Source: Saprospira grandis DSM 2844
GTDB taxonomy: Bacteria > Bacteroidota > Bacteroidia > Chitinophagales > Saprospiraceae
Assembly: GCF_000275825.1 (NCBI RefSeq)
Contig: NZ_JH719942.1
Coordinates: 2,120,160 to 2,184,159 of the forward strand
Length of the DNA: 64,000 bases
Direction of reading: 5' to 3'
Shown: piece after piece, positions 25,255-33,609 of the stretch
Layout of the letters: each line of letters opens with the position of its first letter
Position numbering within the stretch: position 1 is the stretch's first letter
Made by a program: the position numbers and the translations under genes
Notes under the pieces: generated by a model
The model's input: only the letters and a program-made list of their open reading frames with translations
Databases searched by the model: none
Told to the model about the DNA's origin: nothing

Positions 25255-26262
25255 TTAAAAGCCAGCTTTAGCCGAAACCTCTAGCATACGATCGATACAT
25301 TTTCTGCCTTCTACGATCTGTTTTTCTTGCAGATGGATTTCGGGTAGCTCGTGCTTCATGCAGAGATAAAGTTTCTCCATGGTATTGCGCTTCATATGGG
25401 GGCATTCGTTGCAGGCGCAAGTATTATTGGGCGGAGCGGGAATAAAGGTCTTTTCGGGATTGGCTTTTTCCATTTGGTGGATAATGCCCACTTCGGTAGC
25501 GACGATAAACTCCTTAGCTGTAGACTCGGCCGTAAAGCGGAGCAAAGAGCTGGTAGAGCCTACATGATCGGCCATATCGAGGAGGTGGGCCTCACATTCG
25601 GGATGGGCAATAAGTAGGGCATCGGGATGGCGTTCTTTGAGCTTAACGATCTTTTCTTGCGAGAAAATTTCATGGACCATGCAGGAGCCGTTCCAGAGAA
25701 TCATATCGCGGCCCGTTACCTTATTGAGGTAAGCACCAAGATTTTTATCGGGAGCAAAGATGATGGGTTTATCTTCGGGAATGCTATCAATAATGGCTTT
25801 AGCATTGGTAGAAGTACAGCAAACATCGGTTAGGGTTTTGAGGTCTGCGGTACAGTTAATATAGCTCACGACCACATGATCGGGATGTTTTTCCTTAAAC
25901 TTAGCAAAAATGGGAGCGGGGCAAGAATCGGCTAGAGAGCAACCTGCCTTGAGGTCGGGCAAAAGCACCTTCTTGCTAGGGTTGAGCATTTTGGCGGTTT
26001 CGGCCATAAAGTGGACCCCCGCAAAAACGATAATATCGGCATCGGTATTGGCGGCTTGTTGGGCCAGGCCGAGGCTATCGCCAATATAATCGGCAATATC
26101 TTGGATTTCGCTTTCTTGGTAATAGTGGGCCAAAATAATGGCGTTCTTCTCCTTTTTGAGTTTTTCGATTTCTTGGACGAGGTCCAAAGTGGGATCTACT
26201 TCTAGATCTAGAAAACCGTTAGCGTTGAGGTTTTCTTGGGCATTTTGCAAGAGTTGGCTCAT
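25255..26262 (-). CDS. nadA: quinolinate synthase A
   Basis: 335 residues from ATG 26262; an in-frame TTG at 26274 would add four. NadA condenses iminoaspartate with dihydroxyacetone phosphate to quinolinate for NAD synthesis, using a 4Fe-4S cluster. Diagnostic segments are [48 protein letters not shown] and [17 protein letters not shown], which include the cluster cysteines. nadB and nadC are not nearby. It forms a short operon with the acidic small protein. Confidence 0.96.
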   Translation of the reverse strand: MSQLLQNAQENLNANGFLDLEVDPTLDLVQEIEKLKKEKNAIILAHYYQESEIQDIADYIGDSLGLAQQAANTDADIIVFAGVHFMAETAKMLNPSKKVLLPDLKAGCSLADSCPAPIFAKFKEKHPDHVVVSYINCTADLKTLTDVCCTSTNAKAIIDSIPEDKPIIFAPDKNLGAYLNKVTGRDMILWNGSCMVHEIFSQEKIVKLKERHPDALLIAHPECEAHLLDMADHVGSTSSLLRFTAESTAKEFIVATEVGIIHQMEKANPEKTFIPAPPNNTCACNECPHMKRNTMEKLYLCMKHELPEIHLQEKQIVEGRKCIDRMLEVSAKAGF

Positions 26263-26326
26263 AATCAGTGTCAATTATATTGAAAAGTGGAAGCCTGAAT
26301 TCAGGACAAAAAAAAGGCGATCTACA

Positions 26327-26464
26327 GGGCCGAAGGCCCGCAGGCCTAGCGATGCGGAAGGGTGGCCCGCAGGGCCAGACCGAGCCGCTGAAAGCGGCGA
26401 AGGGCCGAGCGAATAGCGAGCCCTGTAGCGTAGCGCCGCAAGGCGAAGCCGCAGCGGAGGCCCC
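26327..26464 (-). repeat. GC-rich hairpin-mosaic element, copy 11 (family B)
   Basis: On the minus strand: head GGGGCCTCCGC, linker GGCGCTACGCTACAGGGCTC, core variant GCTCGCTATTCGCTCGGCCC, hairpin 2 GCCGCTTTCAGCGGC, hairpin 3 GGCCCTGCGGGCC, linker GCATCGCTAGGCC and terminal GGGCCTTCGGCCC. It sits upstream of nadA with its head towards the sigma factor operon. Confidence 0.87.
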
Positions 26465-26649
26465 AAAGAGCAAACAAATATAAGCTTATTTTTAGAATTA
26501 AACTAAGCTTTGCTTTAGTTCTAAACTAAGTAAGGGCTAAGGGGGTTAAGAAAAGAGGAAAGAATTTAATAATTCTGAAAAAGTTGTATCTTGAAAATTG
26601 AAATGAGCGTCAATTTTACTGCAATTGGGTAAAGTGAAATTTTTAGAGT

Positions 26650-27228
26650 ATGCAAGCAAAAACGAGGGCCGAACAATCGGCATTGACCGATGAGGAACTG
26701 GTACAGTTGATTGTGCAAGAGGGGCAGAGTGATTTATTTGGGGTTTTATATGACCGTTATGCGCCTTTGGTGTATCGCAAGGCGGTTTCTTTGGTCAAGC
26801 GAGAGGCTTTGGCGGAAGATTTGACGCATGATATTATGCTAAAGATTTTTACCAAATTGTCGCAATTTGAGGGGCGGGCCAATTTTTCTTTGTGGGTCAA
26901 TACGATTTCCTACAACCATTGTATGCAGCATTTTCGGAAGAACAAGCGGAGGAAAGAAGAGGAGGTGCCTGAGGAATTTGATATAATGAGCGAGGATGAT
27001 ATTGAGGCCGAGCAGCAAGAATTATTGGAGGCCAATGTGAAAGAACTGCAGCGTTGTTTGGCCAATATCAAAAAGGATTATAGCGTAGTGTTGTCTATGC
27101 GATATTATGCAGAGATGAGCATTAAGCAGATGGCGGAGGCCCTAGAAATGGGCGAAAGTGCCATTAAGATGCGATTGAAAAGGGGCCGAGAGTGGTTGGC
27201 CTCCTGTATTTCTCCAGCCAAAAAATAG
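26650..27228 (+). CDS. ECF-type RNA polymerase sigma factor
   Basis: This 192-residue protein has region 2 (YDRYAPLVYRKAVSLVKREALAEDLTHDIMLKIF) and region 4 (LSMRYYAEMSIKQMAEALEMGESAIKMRLKRGREWL) as in group 4 sigma factors. No anti-sigma membrane protein is adjacent; a 63-residue protein follows at 6 bp. About 180 bp of AT-rich DNA separates it from repeat copy 11, with no exact TAnnTTTG, which would be expected if the operon were autoregulated from a non-housekeeping promoter. Confidence 0.92.
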   Translation: MQAKTRAEQSALTDEELVQLIVQEGQSDLFGVLYDRYAPLVYRKAVSLVKREALAEDLTHDIMLKIFTKLSQFEGRANFSLWVNTISYNHCMQHFRKNKRRKEEEVPEEFDIMSEDDIEAEQQELLEANVKELQRCLANIKKDYSVVLSMRYYAEMSIKQMAEALEMGESAIKMRLKRGREWLASCISPAKK

Positions 27229-27233
27229 GGAAG

Positions 27234-27425
27234 ATGAAAGATTTGTTTAAAAATATGCATTTGGATAAGCAGCCGCCAGAAAAGCTCAAAAAGGTAGTCA
27301 TTTCGGAGCTCGAGACCCTAAAGTTGGTGGGGGAGTTTCTCGATTTATTTGGGCCAACTTTTTTCAAGGCCAATTTTCAGCTCTTGGGAGACTGCAGTGA
27401 AAAGCTAGAAAAAAAGAAAAAATAA
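27234..27425 (+). CDS. small hypothetical protein paired with the ECF sigma factor
   Basis: 63 residues from ATG 27234, rich in Lys and Leu (KDLFKNMHLDKQPPEKLKKVV..ELETLKLVGEFLDLF) and ending in a Lys run. It is soluble and mostly helical. Small conserved genes directly after ECF sigma factors are common in Bacteroidota, but I do not know the function. The 5-bp spacing implies coupled translation. Confidence 0.7.
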   Translation: MKDLFKNMHLDKQPPEKLKKVVISELETLKLVGEFLDLFGPTFFKANFQLLGDCSEKLEKKKK

Positions 27426-27502
27426 TGTGACCAAGGCCAGGCTTTGGCCTCTATTAGTAGGTTGGGCTACTGTTGAACAATAGCCTTAAATTTTTGTTAA
27501 TC

Positions 27503-28345
27503 ATGGGAGATATTAGTAAGTGGACCGAGTTGTTTTTTGCTTCATTACAAGCCACCACCTCGGCCATTATGTCGGCTTTGCCTGCTTTATTTGGGGCGCT
27601 ATTTGTTTTTTTTGCGGGGCTCTTTATGGCCAAGTTGATCAATAAAGGGCTGAGTAAATTGCTCAAAAAGGCTCGTTTTGACCAATTGGCGGAGCGGATT
27701 CAGCTTTCGTCTTTTTTAGAGAAGGCCAATATTAAGAAAACGCCAAGCGAGCTGATGGGCAAAATGGCCTATTGGCTGGTCATGTTGTTGGTCATCACCA
27801 CGGCCTCAGATATTTTGGGCTGGACCGTCATTTCCAAAGAAATTTCTAAGCTAATTAGCTATTTGCCCACCCTCTTTTCGGCCATTGTCCTCTTTGTGAT
27901 TGGAGGCTTTGCGGCCGGCTTGGTTCGGGATATTATTAAGGGGGCTACGGCCTCTTTGGGCATTGGAGCGGGCAAGATCATTAGCCAGATCGTGTATTAC
28001 ATGATTTTTATCATTATTAGTCTGACGGCCCTCCAACAAGCCGGGATTGATACCTCTATCATCAGTTCTAATCTCTTTATCATTTTGGGTGCCATTATGG
28101 GTTCTGCGGCCATCGCCTACGGTTTTGCCTCCAGAGATATTTTGGCCAATATTTTGGCGGGCTTTTATGGCAAGCGGCTGTTTGAAGTAGGGCAGGAGGT
28201 TGAGATTAAAGGCATTCGCGGCCAAATTATCGACATTAGCAGCATTGCTATTACCCTACAAACCGAAAAGGAAAAAGTGGTGATCCCCAGCCAAAAATTT
28301 ATTCAAGAAGAAGTAAAAATATATAAACAAGCTAGTAGCGACTAG
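27503..28345 (+). CDS. MscS-like mechanosensitive channel
   Basis: 280 residues from ATG 27503; an upstream TTG is less likely. Several hydrophobic helices (ALPALFGALFVFFAGLFMAKLI, MAYWLVMLLVITTASDIL, LPTLFSAIVLFVIGGFAAGLV, VYYMIFIIISLTALQQAGI) lead into the pore helix region GAIMGSAAIAYGFASRDILANILAGFYG. A short beta domain follows (VGQEVEIKGIRGQIIDISSIAITLQTEK). The cytoplasmic cage domain is short compared with E. coli MscS. It would act in osmotic adaptation. It belongs to the sigma factor operon. Confidence 0.85.
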   Translation: MGDISKWTELFFASLQATTSAIMSALPALFGALFVFFAGLFMAKLINKGLSKLLKKARFDQLAERIQLSSFLEKANIKKTPSELMGKMAYWLVMLLVITTASDILGWTVISKEISKLISYLPTLFSAIVLFVIGGFAAGLVRDIIKGATASLGIGAGKIISQIVYYMIFIIISLTALQQAGIDTSIISSNLFIILGAIMGSAAIAYGFASRDILANILAGFYGKRLFEVGQEVEIKGIRGQIIDISSIAITLQTEKEKVVIPSQKFIQEEVKIYKQASSD

Positions 28346-28362
28346 CCCAAATAACGAAAACT

Positions 28363-29544
28363 ATGAAGTACTTATACCCCCTCCTGTTCCTTTCTTTTTT
28401 TGCTGCAAACTCCCTTTTGGGGCAGCATAAAGCCGTTAGTTTTGACTATGAAAAGGCGGCCTTTAATAATAATCAACCGCTGCCCGCCGAAACCCATATT
28501 TTGCTACAGGGAAAGGCCCCGCAGGAGGTCAATTATGTAGAAATTGCCGTTTATAATGATAAGGGTAGCGAAAAACGCCTGCCGCTTTATGTGGCCGCCT
28601 GGAAACGCCCCTTTGATAAACTCACCACAGAGTTTAATCTCCCGATCAATTATAAGCTGCGGGGAAGTACCGAATACGATTTTAAAATTAGCTTTTTTCG
28701 GCCCATCACAGCCCAAGAACAAATGGCGCTGCAAAGCCAACTCTACCAACATCTAGATGCCTATTTGGAGCAAACTTTGGGCCTGAGCAAGAGCAGTATT
28801 CAGCTCAATAGAAGCAATCATCAGGTGATAACAGACCTGAATAAGATTGTCAAAACCGGCCTAAAACACTACCGCAGCGCTACCAATATTCAGTTTGATG
28901 GCTTTTCTGATATTATCAAACAAACGCTCCGCCGAATCGAAAAAGCCAAGCTGTCTAAGGGCAAGTTCCTCTTTTTGGGCAAAACTAAGGATGAGGCCCG
29001 CATCGAATACCGCAAAAAACTCATCGCCGATCTCAAAACTCTCATTCACGGCGAATTGGACCAAATTCTACAGACCAATTTGGCCAAATTGAGCGATAGT
29101 CGCTATATCAACGACTATGAAACAGAGAAAACCGACCGCCAGCTGTCTATCCAACTCGGCTATGGGGGCACTTATGTCGATGGCGATTTTTCTAATCTCT
29201 CCATCGGCAATGCAGCCTTTATTGGCCTGGCTTTTCCTCTGGGCAAGCGCGCTTTTGCCCCCCGAATTCTCAGCAATACGGCCATCACGGTGGGCGCCTA
29301 TGTCAATAACTTTAAGGACCTAGGCCAAAATGGCAACGACCTCAGCGGCCCTATCTTCAAACGCCCAGTATATCTAGGCCTCAGCCACAAATTGTATCAG
29401 TTTATTTACCTCAATGCAGGCGCCACTTTCTTGGAGGAGGCCAATACGGCAGGCCAGATTTCGGGCCTAGGTAGCCGCGTGTATGTGCGTCCAAATTTTG
29501 GCATTAGTGTCCAAATTAACCTGACGGCAAAGTTAGAGCGTTAA
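28363..29544 (+). CDS. exported protein with a predicted outer-membrane barrel-like C-terminus
   Basis: This 393-residue protein has a signal peptide ending NSLLGQ, an N-terminal beta domain, and a helical middle (residues about 120-240, QTLRRIEKAKLSKGKF). The C-terminal part has alternating strands (SIQLGYGGTYVDGDF, ITVGAYVNNF, VYLGLSHKLYQFIYLNAGATF, RPNFGISVQINL) that end with an aromatic or charged tail as in barrel proteins. The family is unknown. It is last in the sigma/MscS operon, so a cell-envelope stress role is possible. Confidence 0.7.
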   Translation: MKYLYPLLFLSFFAANSLLGQHKAVSFDYEKAAFNNNQPLPAETHILLQGKAPQEVNYVEIAVYNDKGSEKRLPLYVAAWKRPFDKLTTEFNLPINYKLRGSTEYDFKISFFRPITAQEQMALQSQLYQHLDAYLEQTLGLSKSSIQLNRSNHQVITDLNKIVKTGLKHYRSATNIQFDGFSDIIKQTLRRIEKAKLSKGKFLFLGKTKDEARIEYRKKLIADLKTLIHGELDQILQTNLAKLSDSRYINDYETEKTDRQLSIQLGYGGTYVDGDFSNLSIGNAAFIGLAFPLGKRAFAPRILSNTAITVGAYVNNFKDLGQNGNDLSGPIFKRPVYLGLSHKLYQFIYLNAGATFLEEANTAGQISGLGSRVYVRPNFGISVQINLTAKLER

Positions 29545-29555
29545 GTATTTTTTTT

Positions 29556-29690
29556 GGGGCCTGCGGGCTGCGCCCGCCGCTCCCTTTCAGGGCTCGCAGG
29601 TCTGCTCGGCCCTGCGCCGCCTTCGGCGGCTGGGTCTGGCGCTTTGCGCCACCCCTACAGGCAGCTAGGCCTGCGGCGGCTCCGCCGCCT
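29556..29690 (+). repeat. GC-rich hairpin-mosaic element, copy 12 (family B)
   Basis: Head GGGGCCTGC after a T tract, first hairpin GCGGGCTGCGCCCGC, core GCTCGCAGGTCTGCTCGGCC, hairpin 2 GCCGCCTTCGGCGGC, hairpin 3 GGCGCTTTGCGCC, linker CAGCTAGGCC and terminal GGCGGCTCCGCCGCC. It starts 11 bp after the exported-protein stop. Confidence 0.87.
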
Positions 29691-29732
29691 GCCCACCGCA
29701 AAACTTCTTCCCTCAATTAAACGCTTCTTCCT

Positions 29733-32234
29733 ATGTCTAGATATTTCCCTTTGCTTACGGCTTTTTTATTCTCTTCGCTCTTTTTACAGGCCCAACAAAC
29801 CGATTTTCACTGGAAAATTGGCGCCTCTACGGGCTTTAGCCAATATTATGGCGACCTCAACGAGCGCCTCTGGACCTCCCAATCCGCTTATGGCAATGCC
29901 GAGGAGATGGCCCGCTATTTAAGTTATCAAATTTCCCTAGAAAAACGACTGTCTGCCGCCTGGACCCTCCGCCTATCGGGCAGTAGCCACCTCATGAGGG
30001 CCAATGACCGCTACCAAAACCAAGCTGGCGAGCTGCAAAGCGATGACCCTTATTTTGACCGCGCCCTCAATGCCGAAATGCAGCTCTATAGCGGCCAAGC
30101 CGATTTTGTTTATTATACCGATAATGGCCGCATTTTTGGCCCTAATGCGTTTTGTACGCCCTTTTTCTCTTTGGGCCTAGGCTTTAGCCACTTTAGCAGC
30201 AAAGCCGATTTGTATCTGGCCAATGGACAGCGCTACCATTATTGGTCCGATGGCCAAATTTATAATTTAGCCGAAAATGACCCTAATGCTCATCTCGCCT
30301 TTGAAATGGAGCAGGATGGCATCTTTGAAACCGATCTGCAAGCACTAGAAACAGAGGGCCAAAATTATTCGCCCTGGACCTGGCAGGCCAGTTTGGGCCT
30401 TGGGCTCAAGTTTCGCCTGGCCCAACGCCTCAATCTACAACTACAAACGCAGTTATTCTATACCTTTAGCGATTATTTGGATGATGTCAGTGGCGATTAT
30501 CCCGATAATTATAATAGTACAGCTCAAGCCTATGCCGCCAACCCCAATAACCAACAGGGCCAAAAAAGAGGAAGCGATAACCGTAATTTTGATGCCTTTA
30601 GCTACAACTCTTTGGGGCTCTATTACAGCTTTGGCTGGAGCAGCAGCGAATTTGATGCCCCCATCATTTTTACCAATGAACTGAGCTTGCTCCAAACTAG
30701 AGAAGCCGCCCAAGCCGCAGATAGTAGCCAAGCGAGCACCCAAAAAACGGAGATAGAAAAAGTAGGAGAAACACCGCAAGCAGAGAGCTATGCCGCTACT
30801 CTCGCAACTAATCATTTGGCCAATCGCTTGGCGCTTTTGGAGGCAGAACAACAGCAACAAGAACTTTTATTGGCCCAAGAACAAGCGACCCAAAATATAG
30901 AAAAGCTTAGAAATGAGCTGCTGCGAGAACAGGCCCTATTGCGAGAAAAGCTCGAGCATGAGCAGGCCCTAAATGAAATCCGTTGGACATGGTTGCGGCA
31001 GCAAAAAGGGGGGCAAAATATAGAAATTAGGACCATAGACAGTTTGCCTACACTCATCAAGCGAGATACCATCTATCAAGTAGATACCGTATACCAGGAG
31101 CAGCAATTGGTCCAAATAGATACTGTAGTAGAAGCGGGCCAAAGTCGAGTAGATACCGTTTATCAGCAAGAGCAGAAAGTAGAAGTGATTCGAGATACCT
31201 TGGTCCAAATAGACACTGTTTATTTGACCAAAACAGAGACCGAAATCATTGAGCGGGATTCTATTATTATCATAGAGCAGGAAGTGCCTCGTTTTGACAG
31301 TACGGCACAGGCCGAGCTTTTGGGGCTCAACAAGCAGTTGGAGCTCATAGATATGCAATTGCGGGACAGCAGTCAGCAGTTGTTGGACCTACAAGTGAGT
31401 TTGGCCAATTTGGGTTTGGCTATGAGGGCCATCAATGAGGGGGCCAATGACAGTCTTTTGGCCGCTGCCGAGGCCAACCGCTTGGCCTTAGAGCAAGAGC
31501 TACAGCGGGCCAGAGACCAGCGAGATACCAGCATCATTTATTATGACAACAAGCAAGAGCTGCAAGAAAAATTGGCCCAATTGCGCTTAGATTTGAAAAA
31601 AATGCGTCGAGATTCTGTGACCCAAGCCGAAGAACAGCGTCTAGTAGTTGTTGATACCGTTTACCGCCAATTAGCCGATTCTGCGGCCCTAATGGAACTT
31701 GCTTTGAAAACCAAGGAGTTAGCTGATTTAAAAGCGGCTTTGGAGCAAAAAGAAGCAGAATTGGCGGCTTTGCCTCAACAGCAAAATGAGGCAGAACTAG
31801 CGGCATTGCGGGCAGAAAATCGAAGATTGAAGCAAGAACTGCAAGACATCAAGCAATCTGTAGGTATGCTAGGCGAGCTCAATCGGCAGCTAAAAGAGCA
31901 GCCGAGGGCCAATGCGGGGCAATACAACAGCCGAGTTTACTTTGCCAATGCTTCTGCCGAGCTTAGTATTCAGGCGCAGCGGAGTTTGGACCTTATTGGC
32001 AGTATTATGCAGCAGCAGCCCAACTTAAAGTTGGACATTGCTGGTTATGCCAGTAAAACGGGCAACAGCCAAAAAAACGAGGCCTTATCTGGGGCTAGAG
32101 CCGAGGCGGTAAAGCGCTACTTATTGGAGCGGGCCCAGCTAGGGGCCGATCGGATAACGGTAGCGGCCTTTGGCGAGCGGAAATCGGAGGGGAATGCCTT
32201 GGAAGACCGCCGGGTAGAGCTACGGCTCTATTAG
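29733..32234 (+). CDS. large OmpA-family outer membrane protein with central coiled coil
   Basis: This 833-residue protein has a signal peptide ending LFLQAQ. An N-terminal beta-barrel-like region (about 25-310; WKIGASTGFSQYYGDLNE, WTWQASLGLGLKFRLAQRL) is followed by long coiled coils (about 350-420 and 520-720) separated by a repeat region in which the unit (I/V)DTVY recurs. A C-terminal OmpA peptidoglycan-binding domain (SRVYFANASAELSIQAQ ... ITVAAFGERKSEGN..EDRRVELRLY) ends the chain. It would tie the outer membrane to the cell wall through a long periplasmic spacer. It stands alone between repeat copies 12 and 13. Confidence 0.85.
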   Translation: MSRYFPLLTAFLFSSLFLQAQQTDFHWKIGASTGFSQYYGDLNERLWTSQSAYGNAEEMARYLSYQISLEKRLSAAWTLRLSGSSHLMRANDRYQNQAGELQSDDPYFDRALNAEMQLYSGQADFVYYTDNGRIFGPNAFCTPFFSLGLGFSHFSSKADLYLANGQRYHYWSDGQIYNLAENDPNAHLAFEMEQDGIFETDLQALETEGQNYSPWTWQASLGLGLKFRLAQRLNLQLQTQLFYTFSDYLDDVSGDYPDNYNSTAQAYAANPNNQQGQKRGSDNRNFDAFSYNSLGLYYSFGWSSSEFDAPIIFTNELSLLQTREAAQAADSSQASTQKTEIEKVGETPQAESYAATLATNHLANRLALLEAEQQQQELLLAQEQATQNIEKLRNELLREQALLREKLEHEQALNEIRWTWLRQQKGGQNIEIRTIDSLPTLIKRDTIYQVDTVYQEQQLVQIDTVVEAGQSRVDTVYQQEQKVEVIRDTLVQIDTVYLTKTETEIIERDSIIIIEQEVPRFDSTAQAELLGLNKQLELIDMQLRDSSQQLLDLQVSLANLGLAMRAINEGANDSLLAAAEANRLALEQELQRARDQRDTSIIYYDNKQELQEKLAQLRLDLKKMRRDSVTQAEEQRLVVVDTVYRQLADSAALMELALKTKELADLKAALEQKEAELAALPQQQNEAELAALRAENRRLKQELQDIKQSVGMLGELNRQLKEQPRANAGQYNSRVYFANASAELSIQAQRSLDLIGSIMQQQPNLKLDIAGYASKTGNSQKNEALSGARAEAVKRYLLERAQLGADRITVAAFGERKSEGNALEDRRVELRLY

Positions 32235-32247
32235 TGGTCCAGCTTTG

Positions 32248-32432
32248 GCGCCCGCAGGGCGCCCACTACCGGCCCTAGGGCCGGTTTTGGCCGGGCCGAA
32301 GGCCCGGCAGCCGGCTGAGCTGCCCGCCGCAGGGCCGCGCAGTGGCCGACCCAGGCAGCTTTGCTGCCGCAGGGCCGAGCAGACCTGCGAGCTGCAGAGG
32401 GGAGCGACCCGACCGAAGGGAGGGGCAGCCCC
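32248..32432 (-). repeat. GC-rich hairpin-mosaic element, copy 13 (divergent family A)
   Basis: On the minus strand: head GGGGCTGCCCC, a diverged first hairpin and linker, core GCTCGCAGGTCTGCTCGGCC, hairpin 2 GGCAGCAAAGCTGCC, altered hairpin 3 region with GGCCACTGCGCGGCC, linker ending CTCAGCC, then extra terminal hairpins (GGGCCTTCGGCCC and ACCGGCCCTAGGGCCGGT). It lies 14 bp after the OmpA-family stop. Confidence 0.82.
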
Positions 32433-32643
32433 AAAAAAGAGAAAAAGAACTTAAAATCGACTTAATTTTAAAGGCTTAACTTAATTTAGACTTTTGTCCG
32501 GCCTTAAAATAAAAACTTATAAATCTGTTAAGGCTTAATTTTAACATAATTGAGTCTTTAGATATATAGAAATTTTATACATTTGCACAGCATTAAGTTA
32601 GTAGTTAAGCGCTTAACTTATAGTGAAAAATAACTTATTAACC

Positions 32644-33348
32644 ATGAGATCCCTATACCTATTATTTATCTGTATGCTTTGGGCTGCGGCTACATTTGGG
32701 CAGTTAGAAGCAGAGATTGCGGAAGAATTTCGGACGCTTTCGGAGGGCAGTCAGTCTGCTTTTGTGATGAGTTTGCCGACGGGGGATAGCAAGTTGGTGA
32801 AAAAGGCTTGGGCCAAATACAGCAAGAAAAAGTTTAAGAAAAAGGCCAAATACGAGAAGGGCGAGGATCGGATGTTTACGGATGATGCTCGGATTAAGGA
32901 CATGAGCACCAATACCGTTGATTTGTATGTTCGGACCGTGATCGTGGGGGAAGACAGTTTAGAATTTGTGCTTTGGTGCAATTTGGGGGCGGTATATTTA
33001 TCGGGCAAGGAGTATCCGGATCGGGCCAATTTGGCTAGGGGGTACATGCAAGAATTTGCGAGCCTTATCTTTTTAGATATCTTGAAAGCGAGGGAAAAGG
33101 AAGAGAAAGCGGTTTTGAAGCTACAGGAAAAAGAGGCAAAAAAGCAGGAAAAGGCCATAGCTAAATTGGCCAAGAAGATTGAAAAATACCAAGAGGAGAT
33201 AGCGAAAATAGAGGCAAAAATAGGAGAAGTAGAGGAAGAAAAGGGAAAAGAGGAGGAGGTTTTATTGGAGCAAAAGAGCAACATAGAGGGGCAAGAAGAG
33301 GAGATCAAGTTGTTGCAAAAAGCGATACAGCTACAAAAGAAAAAATAG
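32644..33348 (+). CDS. exported protein with a long charged coiled-coil tail
   Basis: 234 residues from ATG 32644, with a signal peptide (MRSLYLLFICMLWAAATFGQ). The N-terminal half is a compact domain (EEFRTLSEGSQSAFVMSLPTGDSKLVKKAWAKY). The C-terminal third is a continuous Lys/Glu coiled coil ending in KKK. A frame extended to a GTG at 32623 is less likely. The family is not recognised. The gene is followed by about 260 bp of structured, non-coding sequence that ends in a strong terminator. Confidence 0.7.
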   Translation: MRSLYLLFICMLWAAATFGQLEAEIAEEFRTLSEGSQSAFVMSLPTGDSKLVKKAWAKYSKKKFKKKAKYEKGEDRMFTDDARIKDMSTNTVDLYVRTVIVGEDSLEFVLWCNLGAVYLSGKEYPDRANLARGYMQEFASLIFLDILKAREKEEKAVLKLQEKEAKKQEKAIAKLAKKIEKYQEEIAKIEAKIGEVEEEKGKEEEVLLEQKSNIEGQEEEIKLLQKAIQLQKKK

Positions 33349-33391
33349 CATATACCTTATAAAAAGCTCATTTGTTGAGTTTTAAAATATA

Positions 33392-33608
33392 CTTGAAGAA
33401 CGAGTATACTACTGAGCTGCTGAAATAATGCAGTAGGAAAGAACCGGCCCTCCCTAAGGCCTTGTACAAGGCTGTTTTCTGAAAGGTCCTCCCTAAAGGT
33501 CTAGAAAAGAGCTGGCGAATAATAGAAGAAACAAGTTCTTATAGTTGGTTTTTGAGTTTTGGAATTGGTTGATGGGAGTAGCTGTTGTGCTGCTCCCATC
33601 TTTTTTTT
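33392..33608 (+). ncRNA. candidate structured RNA or long structured 3' UTR
   Basis: The region between the coiled-coil gene stop and the strong terminator has no coding frame but several short inverted repeats: CTACTG/CAGTAG near 33409-33436, the palindrome GCCTTGTACAAGGC at 33459-33472, and AAGAAC/GTTCTT enclosing most of it. The nonamer CCTCCCTAA occurs twice, at 33449-33457 and 33488-33496, each flanked by GG(C/T)C. No promoter box was found, so it may be a processed 3' UTR rather than a separate gene. Confidence 0.4.
33571..33608 (+). terminator. strong Rho-independent terminator
   Basis: A 12-bp stem (GATGGGAGTAGC with GCTGCTCCCATC, one G-T pair) with a 6-nt loop is followed by eight T residues. 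It lies 223 bp after the nearest plus-strand stop codon and ends next to the stop of the convergent FAD-oxidase gene. Confidence 0.92.
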
Positions 33609-33609
33609 G

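Noticed and set aside
27434-27450. Small hairpin AGGCCA/TGGCCT after the sigma-associated gene as a terminator
   Set aside because: Only six base pairs with no T tract, and the next gene of the operon starts about 50 bp later.
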